From JAUWQU01 sp964564285 (lineage in GTDB: Bacteria > Planctomycetota > Phycisphaerae > SM23-33), in NCBI GenBank assembly GCA_964564285.1, contig CAZMBZ010000127.1, positions 1-14,323 on the forward strand: DNA of 14,323 nucleotides, in the 5' to 3' direction. The stretch's first letter is position 1, and each line of letters opens with the position of its first letter. The translations under genes were made by a program, and so were the position numbers. The notes under the pieces were generated by a model that was given only the letters and a program-made list of their open reading frames with translations, did no database searches and was not told the origin of the DNA. Below are positions 7,330-13,906 of this stretch, piece after piece.

Positions 7330-8733
7330 ATGACCAGCGCCAACACATCCTCGATCAGCGATCAGCCGGCCCCAAGAACTGGCCCCGCCGAGGCCGCGCT
7401 GATGTCGCGAATGCCACCGCAGTCCATCCAGGCCGAGGCCAGCGTGCTCGGCTCGATGATTATCCACGCCCCGGCCATCGACATGGTTGTGCAGATTACG
7501 CAGGCCGAGCATTTCTATCGACCAGCCCACCAGATACTCTACCAGGTCCTGGTGGACATGAGCCAGGCCAACAAGCCGGTGGACCTCGTTACGCTCCGCG
7601 ATGAACTCGAGCGCAGCAAGCAGCTCGAAGCCGTCGGCGGGGTCGAGTACATCGTGGCGCTGGTGCAGGGCGTTCCCACGGCCGCGAATGTCGAATACTA
7701 CGCCAACATCGTCCGCGACAAGGCCCTGCTGCGACAACTAATCGTCGTTGGCACGGAAATCGTTCAGGAAGCATTCGAGACACACGAGGAAGCCGCCGAC
7801 GTGCTCGACCAGGCCGAGCGAGCCGTCTTCGAGATCGCATCCAGCCACGTCTCCGACGAGGCACACTCGATGGAGGAGTTGCTCCAGCACACCATCGAAA
7901 CCATCCAGCAAACCGAGGGCCAGCTCATCACCGGCCTGGCCAGCGGATACCAGAAGCTCGACGAACTGACCAGCGGCTTCCAGTCAGGCGACATGATCGT
8001 CCTCGGCGCCAGGCCCAGCATGGGCAAGACCAGCCTCCTTCTGAATATCGCCGAGTACATGGCCGTCACGGACAAGAAGCCCGTGGCCTTCTTCTCGTTG
8101 GAAATGTCCAAGGAGCAAGTCGCCCAACGCCTGCTGGCATCATACGCCCGCTTCGATCTGCGACAGATGCGACGAGGAATGATAAGCGCCGAGGATTGGA
8201 CACGTATTCAACTCGCGGCAGGGGATTTGTCGCCGGCACCGCTGTTCATCGACGACACCGCCCTGCTGACAGTCCTGCAACTGCGAGCCAAGGCACGGCG
8301 ACTGAAGGCGGCCCACGATATTCAAGCGGTCTGCGTGGACTATCTCCAGCTCATGAACTACCAGGGCCGGGCCAACAGCCGACAGGAGCAGATCACGGAA
8401 ATCTCGCGAGGCATCAAGGCACTGGCCAGAGAACTTGGCGTACCTGTACTCATGGCCGCCCAGCTCAACCGTGGCCCGGCCGACCGACCCAGCCAGCGAC
8501 CCCGAATGAGCGACCTTCGCGAGTCCGGCTCGATCGAGCAAGACGCCGACGTCGTCGCACTGCTACACAATGAAGACTACTACCATCGCGGCGACCCGGA
8601 CTGGGTTCCAAAAAACGTCCACGAGCTCATCATCGCCAAGCAGCGCAACGGGCCGACAGACACCGTCTTCCTTCGCTTCCTGAACGAAATCACCCGCTTT
8701 GAGTCCGCCGCACCGGATAGCTACGTTTCCTGA
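7330..8733 (+). CDS. dnaB: replicative DNA helicase DnaB
   Basis: Hexameric 5'-3' replicative helicase that unwinds DNA at the fork. The 467-aa product has the N-terminal DnaB domain (about 29-130, from PQSIQAEASVLGSMI), a linker, and the RecA-like C-terminal domain. Walker A is GARPSMGKTS (about 226-235), FFSLEMS follows, Walker B is CVDYLQL (about 335-341), then the LRESGSIEQDADVV block and AKQRNGPT (about 436-443), a conserved DnaB signature. The start at 7330 has GAGAGGA at 7313-7319, about 10 nt upstream; the frame is open back to 7195 without family similarity, and ATG 7402 would also preserve the domain. Length and motifs are complete, so this is probably the chromosomal helicase. No phage or plasmid genes adjoin it. 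Confidence 0.95.
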   Translation: MTSANTSSISDQPAPRTGPAEAALMSRMPPQSIQAEASVLGSMIIHAPAIDMVVQITQAEHFYRPAHQILYQVLVDMSQANKPVDLVTLRDELERSKQLEAVGGVEYIVALVQGVPTAANVEYYANIVRDKALLRQLIVVGTEIVQEAFETHEEAADVLDQAERAVFEIASSHVSDEAHSMEELLQHTIETIQQTEGQLITGLASGYQKLDELTSGFQSGDMIVLGARPSMGKTSLLLNIAEYMAVTDKKPVAFFSLEMSKEQVAQRLLASYARFDLRQMRRGMISAEDWTRIQLAAGDLSPAPLFIDDTALLTVLQLRAKARRLKAAHDIQAVCVDYLQLMNYQGRANSRQEQITEISRGIKALARELGVPVLMAAQLNRGPADRPSQRPRMSDLRESGSIEQDADVVALLHNEDYYHRGDPDWVPKNVHELIIAKQRNGPTDTVFLRFLNEITRFESAAPDSYVS

Positions 8734-8741
8734 GTTAACCA

Positions 8742-8828
8742 GAGAGAAGCAGAAACCCGAAGAAGCGAAGAAACAGAAGAAGCATTAGACGGGGATTACA
8801 CTGATTAATGGATTACATGGATAGAAGC
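8742..8828. repeat. degenerate tract with about 17-nt period (GAAGAAGC / GATTACA)
   Basis: After the dnaB stop, GAAGAAGC occurs at 8759 and 8776 (17 nt apart) and GATTACA at 8794 and 8811 (17 nt apart). The run can be cut into five units of 17-18 nt from 8742 to 8828. The purine-rich half and the GATTACA half differ. No open frame or transposon end is visible. The remainder of the gap 8734-9000 holds only a small inverted repeat at 8912. Confidence 0.5.
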
Positions 8829-8911
8829 AGATAGCAACTGCTGAATACATATGATCCTTTAACTCAGGTGGAAAGTGTAAGGCAATTTCTGTAAGAGGCT
8901 AACGCAGAGGC

Positions 8912-8927
8912 CATCCTGAGCAGGATG
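8912..8927. other. short perfect inverted repeat upstream of the DUF2238 gene
   Basis: CATCCT (8912-8917) and AGGATG (8922-8927) are separated by GAGC. No T run follows, and the site lies 73 nt before the gene start, so it could be an operator, a leader hairpin or the end of the upstream transcript. No promoter was recognised beside it. Confidence 0.3.
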
Positions 8928-9000
8928 CTACCGAAGCCCAGGCATAATATCGCGAATAATGGGTTTCGCGCCCAGGGAACAACGCAACGGAATTATCAGT

Positions 9001-9642
9001 GTGGAAACAGATGCAACGGCGACAATAATCTCTTCGAAGAACCCGGCATTTATCCTTTGTGTCCTGGCAACGATCGTTTCCGGGATCAGCTACGTCGGGG
9101 CCTACTACAAAGATGTCTGGATCTTTGAACTCATTCTCGGCTGGATTGCAGTTGCGGCCTTGCTTCTAACTTCAGGCAGATTCCGATTCTCACGCATGGT
9201 CTATTATCTGGTGGCAATACACTTTCTTATTCTTGCCATAGGAGCCCACTATTCTTACGCGGAAATGCCCCTGTTCAACTGGCTCAGAGATACGTTCGAT
9301 CTTCAACGAAACTACTACGACAGGGTCGGGCACTTCATGCAGGGCTTTGTGCCAGCAATCGTTGCCAGGGAACTTATCCTGCGAAAGTCAAAACTCGGAA
9401 AAGGCAAACTGTTGAGCGTTCTTGTCGTTTTCACCATGCTCGGCTTGAGTGCGTTTTACGAGTTCGTTGAGTGGTGGATTGTTCTTTTCATCTACCCAGA
9501 ACAAGGGATTGCCTGGCTGGGCATGCAGGGCGACACATGGGACGCCCAACAAGATATGTTTCAAGCGTTCATCGGGGCAACCGCCGCAATCGTCTTTCTC
9601 TCGAGACTACACGACCGATCCATGACGCGGTCAGTGAAGTGA
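9001..9642 (+). CDS. DUF2238/YjdF-family integral membrane protein
   Basis: Polytopic inner-membrane protein of the DUF2238 (YjdF-like) family, whose function is not established. The 213-aa product shows about six hydrophobic segments (roughly 15-33, 41-58, 65-83, 107-123, 137-160, 188-203) and conserved blocks that I recognise: HYSYAEMPLFNWLRD, DRVGHFMQGF, SAFYEFVEWW and MQGDTWDAQQDMF. The acidic and His residues in these blocks suggest a metal or proton-linked role, which is inference. The start is uncertain: GTG 9001 has GGA 7 nt upstream and fits the usual length; ATG 8959 gives 227 aa but has no ribosome site. Third-position GC in the first part is roughly 57% by hand count, against clearly higher values in dnaB, so the gene may have been acquired. 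Its stop lies 4 nt from the convergent sulfatase stop. Confidence 0.85.
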   Translation: METDATATIISSKNPAFILCVLATIVSGISYVGAYYKDVWIFELILGWIAVAALLLTSGRFRFSRMVYYLVAIHFLILAIGAHYSYAEMPLFNWLRDTFDLQRNYYDRVGHFMQGFVPAIVARELILRKSKLGKGKLLSVLVVFTMLGLSAFYEFVEWWIVLFIYPEQGIAWLGMQGDTWDAQQDMFQAFIGATAAIVFLSRLHDRSMTRSVK

Positions 9643-9646
9643 CTTG

Positions 9647-11113
9647 TCATTTCCCAGCGGGATAGTCCTTCCCGTTTAGGCTCCGCACCACTGATACCAG
9701 CCATTCTGTCAGGCTTGCCTGCATTTTTTTCAGGCGATCGGCGTTGGCGTCTTTTACGTCCGTGGCCTCGTTGGGATCGGCGACGAGGTTGTAGAGTTCC
9801 CACGTAACCTTGCCCTGCTTGCGCTCTATGCGATGGAGCTTCCATGGCCAGACCAGCCATGCGGCGTGGCCGGGGAACGAGTCTTCGGGGTACTGTTTGG
9901 TTATCTTGTCGGCGTCGGTTCGCAGCTCGGCCGGGGAGGTTATCTCCTTGCCCTGGGCCTGAAGGTCCAGCAGCGCCTTGAGCATATGGCCGCTGTGCTG
10001 GCCCTTGCCGCGGGTGGCGTAATCCCAAAAGCCCATCCCCCCGGGCCTGGTCCCTGTCTTGCCTTCGAGGACCCCCGCCAGGCTCATGCCATCCAGCGGA
10101 CGCTTATCGGGCAGCGGCTGGTCGATGAGGTCCATCAGCGTCGGGTAAATGTCGGCTGTGTTGCATGGCACGTTTGTCACGCCGGGTTTGGTGACCTTTG
10201 CGGGCCATTCGAGAATCGCCGGCACGCGCAGGCCACCCTCGTAGATCGAGCCCTTGGCCGCCCGCCCGCCGGTGACGGCCTTGCCGGGCAGTCCGCCGTT
10301 GTCGCTGCAATACCACAGGATCGTATTGTCGCGGATACCCAGCGTGGCGATTTCCTTGCGGAGCTTGCCGAACGCCCGGTCCATGCCGGTAATCTCGCCG
10401 TAGAAGTGCTGCAACTTCTTCGGCTGGTCGGCGTAGAGGGCTCGGTCCCGCTCGGACGCCTTGTGCGGGCTGTGCGGCGAGCCGAACCATACCACCACAA
10501 ACATTGGCTTATCGCCCTTGACATGCTTGTGCATGAACTCGATAGCGGCATCGACGGCGACCATCGAGCTTTCAGCGGTGGTCTGCACCGCCTTGCCTTC
10601 GCGGCTGAGGACGTCGCCGGTGTCGTAGAAGTTCACCGCCGACAGCCATTCGTCGAAACCGCTGCCGCCCGGGCTGACGGGGCTGTTCTTGTAGACCGTG
10701 CCCAGATGCCACTTTCCGAAGTGCGCGGTGGCGTACCCGGCCTTCTTGAGCGACTCGGCGACGGTGATCTCCTGCGGGCGCAGGCAGTTGCCCCACTTGA
10801 AGCAGCCGAAACGGTTTGGGTGCCTTCCCGTCATCACGCTGCCGCGGGTAGGTGAGCAGACCGGCGCTGCCGCGTAAAAGCGATCGAACCGCAGGCCGGC
10901 CTTGGCCATCTCGTCGAAGTTGGGCGTCTTGAGCACCGGGTGGTCGTAGTAACCCATGTCGCCGAAGCCCTGGTCGTCGGCCATGCAAAGTACGATGTGC
11001 GGCCTGGCCGCGATGGACGCCACCATTGCCTGGCTTGCCCCGGCAAACCCGCCTGCCGCCCAGCACGCCCCGGCCCCAAGAGCCTTCAGAAAGCCACGAC
11101 GATTCATCCGCAT
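9647..11113 (-). CDS. Tat-exported type I sulfatase, second paralog
   Basis: Formylglycine-dependent sulfatase of 488 aa. The N-terminus MNRRGFLKALGAG is a twin-arginine signal, with cleavage expected after about residue 36. Metal-site aspartates are in MADDQGFGD (Asp46/47), the modified cysteine is Cys86 in VCSPTRGSVMTGR, then HFGKWHLG and CSDNGG (Asp271/Asn272). The C-terminal WELYNLVADPNEATD is the usual sulfatase tail motif. The start is ATG 11113 because GGGAG lies 7 nt upstream; ATG 11107 is too far from it and ATG 11140 lacks a site. It differs clearly from the sulfatase at 5374 (C-S-P-T-R against C-T-P-T-R, different middle region), so it is not a recent duplicate and probably acts on another sulfated substrate. 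No cotranscribed neighbour is visible. Confidence 0.94.
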   Translation of the reverse strand: MRMNRRGFLKALGAGACWAAGGFAGASQAMVASIAARPHIVLCMADDQGFGDMGYYDHPVLKTPNFDEMAKAGLRFDRFYAAAPVCSPTRGSVMTGRHPNRFGCFKWGNCLRPQEITVAESLKKAGYATAHFGKWHLGTVYKNSPVSPGGSGFDEWLSAVNFYDTGDVLSREGKAVQTTAESSMVAVDAAIEFMHKHVKGDKPMFVVVWFGSPHSPHKASERDRALYADQPKKLQHFYGEITGMDRAFGKLRKEIATLGIRDNTILWYCSDNGGLPGKAVTGGRAAKGSIYEGGLRVPAILEWPAKVTKPGVTNVPCNTADIYPTLMDLIDQPLPDKRPLDGMSLAGVLEGKTGTRPGGMGFWDYATRGKGQHSGHMLKALLDLQAQGKEITSPAELRTDADKITKQYPEDSFPGHAAWLVWPWKLHRIERKQGKVTWELYNLVADPNEATDVKDANADRLKKMQASLTEWLVSVVRSLNGKDYPAGK

Positions 11114-11202
11114 TTTTATTCTCCCAAGCACCTTAGGCATCGAAGCACACAGCGACCTGCCTCATCGGTTGCCCTGCCCACGTTATCAAACTCTCAACAC
11201 CA

Positions 11203-11397
11203 ATGCGAGTGCCGCCCGCGTTTGGCAATGCACAAATCGCGATGACGGCAGTCGGCAAGCCCGACTCAGCCGGAGGATTCGACTGAATCGTGATTCTCGC
11301 CGCCGACCGGTTCTACAAGGCCCTGGTTCGACGCTGCGGGCAGACGGAACTTGAGCGAAGGGCCGCCAAGCTTCGCTGGTTGCCAAAAGTGGACTAG
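11203..11397 (+). pseudogene. possible coding remnant interrupted by TGA
   Basis: A plus-strand frame reads MRVPPAFGNAQIAMTAVGKP and on to an in-frame TGA at 11284-11286. It then continues in the same frame, IVILAADRFYKALVRR, to TAG at 11395-11397. Third positions are GC-rich as in real genes here. No family is recognised, no ribosome site precedes the ATG at 11203, and each half is very short. It could be the relic of a decayed gene or chance. The rest of the gap 11114-11510 shows no other gene. Confidence 0.22.
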
Positions 11398-11414
11398 TTT
11401 CCCAATGAATAAGC

Positions 11415-11443
11415 TTCCAAAAAGCCGATAATGGGCTTATAGT
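11415..11443 (+). promoter_or_regulatory. weak candidate promoter for the lipoprotein-like gene
   Basis: TATAGT (11438-11443) matches the -10 consensus at 5 of 6 positions, with a poor -35 (TTCCAA, 11415-11420) 17 nt upstream. An ATAAGC (11409-11414) / GCTTAT (11435-11440) inverted repeat flanks the spacer. The leader to 11511 would be about 61 nt. Confidence 0.28.
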
Positions 11444-11510
11444 GGTTGGTTAGCGTAACGGTCTAATGATCGTGTTGCGTCTTGACCTGCCCTTAAAAGG
11501 AAGCATGCCA

Positions 11511-12524
11511 ATGAAGCGAGCGATTTTCGGAACGACAATTCTGGGTTTGGCGCTCATCGCCATGTTGGTTAGTGTACGCAGCGCGTGTGGCTGAGGCGGC
11601 AGTGGCGGCGGGTCTAAGGCAGGCCCGATAGCAAAGCCGGTTCCAGGCAAGTGCGAATCGACGTTCACCGGATGGTCGATCGGCAAGAATAATAACGCGC
11701 CGACCCTGATGCTCAATGCGGTCCCAAATGGTCGTAAGGCGGCTTCCGGGTTCATCTCGCCGAATCTCGACGACAAGAAGGCCATCAAGGGCGATATTAA
11801 TCCCCAGGCGTCGGTTCAAAGTCTCGTGCCAACTCTCAAGATAGGCGACCGCATCAAGATAGATTTCGTCTATCTTGGGCCTAGGCGCTGGATCAGCACC
11901 GTAACCCAACTGGGCAACAACAACGCAAACACCTATGGCGGCGCGGACACCGCGAAGGAATTCTCCTTCAAAGTCAGCAGCATGCGAGCCTTGCGCATCC
12001 GCAACGTCCCATCCAAGGGTCTGCGGGTCGTCAAGGGCAGGATGTCGTGGACTTTCGTGGTTCCCAATGTCCCCAACATAGGCGGCAGGCGAGGCTCGCC
12101 AGACAAGGTGCCCGATCCGGCGATCCTCAAGAAGGTCGAGCAATTCTCCGGTGGCGACGAGGTAATAATCGACTACGAGACGTCAAACTTCATGTTTGTC
12201 ATCAAAGACATCCGTCCGGTCGTGTTAACCGAGGTCGGCCGAGTGATCGAGGTAGGCGAGAGGAAAGTTGTCAGCCGCAGGCTTGGCATCGAGAACACCA
12301 TGTGCCCCCAGGCCGTGGTGCTCGGCAAGAAGGGCACGCGTGCCCTGCTCGTCCGCCCCGCCGAAGCCAAGGATTCCGGCGCGATCGCATCGTCCGGCGA
12401 CCTGGCTGGAACAGTCAAGGGCCTGGAGAAAGACCAGACCATCGAGTTCAAATACTACGTTCAGGGCGGCTTCCGCTGGCTGATCGATGCGCAGGTCACC
12501 AACCAGACGGCATCGAGCCGCTGA
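11511..12524 (+). CDS. putative exported lipoprotein with three internal repeats, interrupted by in-frame TGA
   Basis: No known family is recognised. The frame runs from ATG 11511 (AAGGA at 11497-11501, 9 nt upstream) to TGA 12522-12524, 338 codons, with one internal TGA at codon 28 (11592-11594). Codons 1-27 encode a signal peptide (MKRAIFGTTILGLALIAMLV) ending in SACG, a lipobox-like site; the frame then continues GGSGGGSK, a typical lipoprotein Gly/Ser linker. The mature part has three tandem units of about 95-100 residues, each with a core like L..GD.I.I.Y.......I (about 108-132, 211-234, 304-329). Translation from ATG 11709 would avoid the TGA but loses the signal peptide and has no ribosome site. 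The TGA is most simply a GGA-to-TGA change (Gly to stop) or a sequence error; selenocysteine or readthrough are less likely. A strong terminator follows. Confidence 0.7.
11609..11627 (+). other. GC-rich hairpin just downstream of the in-frame TGA (SECIS-like position)
   Basis: CGGGTCT (11609-11615) pairs with AGGCCCG (11621-11627), including one G-U pair, leaving the 5-nt loop AAGGC. The apical loop lies about 20 nt after the TGA at 11592, within the spacing usual for bacterial SECIS elements. The loop lacks a G in its first two positions, which such elements normally have. It may be only a GC-rich coincidence in a Gly-rich linker. Confidence 0.25.
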
Positions 12525-12584
12525 GAGGCCCGAGCAACGCGGATAAAACATAAACCTGGTACCTGACAGGCCATCAGATTGATC

Positions 12585-12622
12585 AGAGCCCCCGCATTGC
12601 GGACATCCGCTGCGGGGGCTCT
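12585..12622 (+). terminator. strong hairpin terminator after the lipoprotein-like gene
   Basis: A perfect 12-bp GC-rich stem, AGAGCCCCCGCA (12585-12596) with TGCGGGGGCTCT (12611-12622). The 14-nt loop folds further through GCGG/CCGC. It is followed by GTTTGCC, only a short T run. It lies 61 nt after the gene stop and separates it from perR. Confidence 0.8.
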
Positions 12623-12750
12623 GTTTGCCAGGCCCGGCTTCGTTGTCGCCGGTTCGCGTTAAGTTTTTCTTTGAGCTTATCTTCCGCGCATCCTTGCTTC
12701 GGCTCGATGAAGGCCTGTCGCTTCTTTTTTTCGCATTTTTCCAGCTTAGC

Positions 12751-12780
12751 TTGCACGCCGAGTATTTGCCTGCCTAGTAT
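12751..12780 (+). promoter_or_regulatory. candidate perR promoter
   Basis: TTGCAC (12751-12756), an 18-nt spacer and TAGTAT (12775-12780) fit a sigma-70-type promoter. Transcription would start near 12787, inside the palindromic operator and only about 11 nt before the ATG at 12798. The message would therefore be nearly leaderless, which fits the lack of a clear ribosome site. Confidence 0.45.
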
Positions 12781-12782
12781 TG

Positions 12783-12799
12783 ATAACGAGAATCGTTAT
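12783..12799. promoter_or_regulatory. Fur/PerR-type palindromic operator over the perR start
   Basis: ATAACGA-GAA-TCGTTAT is a perfect 7-3-7 inverted repeat directly downstream of the -10 element. Its last two bases are the first two of the ATG at 12798. It resembles Fur-family boxes such as GATAAT-type repeats, so autoregulation by the protein encoded here is the natural reading. A match to the known PerR consensus is only partial. Confidence 0.65.
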
Positions 12800-13238
12800 G
12801 AATAGCTGCCCGGCAAAACGAGTTGGCATTCGGATGACCCGCCAGCGAAAAATAATCCTTGAGGTCCTTCGCTCCAGCAACGGCCATCCCAAAGCTGATG
12901 CGGTGTACGAATCTGTCCGCAGACAGATTCCGCGGATAAGTCTGGCCACGATTTACCGCAACCTCGATCTGCTGGTAGCCTCCGGCGAGGCCCGGCGGAT
13001 AAAACTTGGCGACGGGCCGGCGAGGTTTGACGGTCACGTCCAGCCGCACCATCACGTTCGATGCGTCAGTTGCGGACGTATCGCCGATGTGCCGGCAAGC
13101 ATCTGTCGAATCCGGGCGAGCGAACTGCAAGAGAGCACCGGCTATGATTTATTGGATTGTCGTGTGGAAATATCTGGATTGTGTCCGGACTGCAAAGCGG
13201 CACAAAAGGAAAAACTTCAACCCGAGTCCCGAGTGTAA
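12798..13238 (+). CDS. perR: PerR-like peroxide-sensing Fur-family repressor
   Basis: Metal-dependent repressor that loses DNA binding when peroxide oxidises its ligand histidines. The 146-aa product has an N-terminal winged helix (about 8-75, MTRQRKIILEVL to LATIYRNLDLLVASG) and a C-terminal dimerisation domain. Every ligand of Bacillus subtilis PerR has a counterpart at a constant offset of 7: His30, Asp78, His84, His86 and Asp97 for the regulatory metal (37, 85, 91, 93, 104 there), and Cys89, Cys92, Cys129 and Cys132 for structural zinc (96, 99, 136, 139). Asp78, as in PerR, favours PerR over Fur. ATG 12798 lies in the operator; TTG 12780 or ATG 12834 are other possible starts. Rubrerythrin follows by 54 nt, which supports a peroxide-defence operon. 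Confidence 0.9.
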   Translation: MNSCPAKRVGIRMTRQRKIILEVLRSSNGHPKADAVYESVRRQIPRISLATIYRNLDLLVASGEARRIKLGDGPARFDGHVQPHHHVRCVSCGRIADVPASICRIRASELQESTGYDLLDCRVEISGLCPDCKAAQKEKLQPESRV

Positions 13239-13292
13239 TGCGAGAGATCACCTGGGACCTGCTAACAGGTTTCCCAGAAACAGGAGAATCAC

Positions 13293-13841
13293 ATGCGCAG
13301 TATGACGGTAGCAAACTTGCAGAGTGCTTTTGGCGGCGAGTCGATGGCTCACATGAGGTATCTTGTCTGGGCGGAAAAGGCCCAGGCAGAGGGTTTCGCG
13401 AATGTCGCCAGGCTTTTCAGAGCCATAAGCCGGGCCGAGCAGGCCCACGCCACGGGGCACTTTCGAGCCATGCGAGACGTCGGCGGCGACGCTGCTGTAA
13501 CTGCCGGCGGCGGGTTCGGGCTTGGCGCAACGTCGGAGAATCTCGCCGGCGCGATCGAAGGCGAGTTGTTCGAGGTCAACGAGATGTACCCAGCCTACCT
13601 TGCCGTTGCGGAAGCCCAGTCCGAGAAGGGGGCCGTTCGCAGCATTAACTACGCCCTCGCGGCAGAGCAGATCCACGCGGCCATGTACGCCGAGGCCAAG
13701 CAGGCAGTGGACGAAGGAAAAGACTACGAAGTGGGTACCATCCAGATATGCTCGGTTTGTGGCCACACCATGGTCGGCGATGCCCCGGAGCACTGTCCGA
13801 TCTGCTCGGCGGCGAAGAAAGCATACGTAGCATTCGCGTAG
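13293..13841 (+). CDS. rbr: rubrerythrin
   Basis: Non-haem di-iron peroxidase that reduces hydrogen peroxide in the cytoplasm of anaerobic or microaerophilic bacteria. The 182-aa product has a ferritin-like four-helix domain (about 1-140) with iron-ligand motifs ESMAHMRY (Glu16), RAEQAHA (Glu49, His52), GELFEV (Glu91, Glu94) and AAEQIHA (Glu125, His128). A C-terminal rubredoxin-like domain has ICSVCG (Cys153, Cys156) and HCPICS (Cys168, Cys171) to hold one Fe. Length is close to the family norm. AGGAG about 7 nt before the ATG supports this start. It lies 54 nt after perR on the same strand, with no promoter or terminator between them that I could see, so it is probably PerR-regulated. Confidence 0.95.
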   Translation: MRSMTVANLQSAFGGESMAHMRYLVWAEKAQAEGFANVARLFRAISRAEQAHATGHFRAMRDVGGDAAVTAGGGFGLGATSENLAGAIEGELFEVNEMYPAYLAVAEAQSEKGAVRSINYALAAEQIHAAMYAEAKQAVDEGKDYEVGTIQICSVCGHTMVGDAPEHCPICSAAKKAYVAFA

Positions 13842-13906
13842 ACTAATCGGTGAGCCAAGTGGGCAGCTGGACGTTCGAGAAGTGTTGACGTACTCGGAAT
13901 GGCGAA

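Noticed and set aside
8959..9000. ATG 8959 as start of the DUF2238 protein
   Set aside because: No ribosome site, and it adds residues beyond the usual family length; kept only as an alternative to GTG 9001.
9833..10855. 340-codon plus-strand frame opposite the second sulfatase
   Set aside because: A shadow of the sulfatase codons; no family motif and no ribosome site.
11320..11350. tRNA-like GGTTCGA T-loop sequence
   Set aside because: The bases on either side do not form a T stem, and no acceptor, D or anticodon arms can be built upstream.
11592..11594. UGA read as glycine (recoded genetic code)
   Set aside because: The sigma factor, dnaB, the DUF2238 gene and the second sulfatase all end at TGA with sensible C-termini.
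11709..12524. Start of the lipoprotein-like gene at ATG 11709
   Set aside because: No Shine-Dalgarno precedes it, and the in-frame signal peptide and linker upstream are clearly part of the same gene.
12583..12756. 57-codon minus-strand frame (VQAKLEKCEKKKRQAF...) opposite the perR promoter region
   Set aside because: It looks somewhat like a charged helix, but it reads straight through the terminator stem, starts inside the perR -35 element and has no ribosome site.
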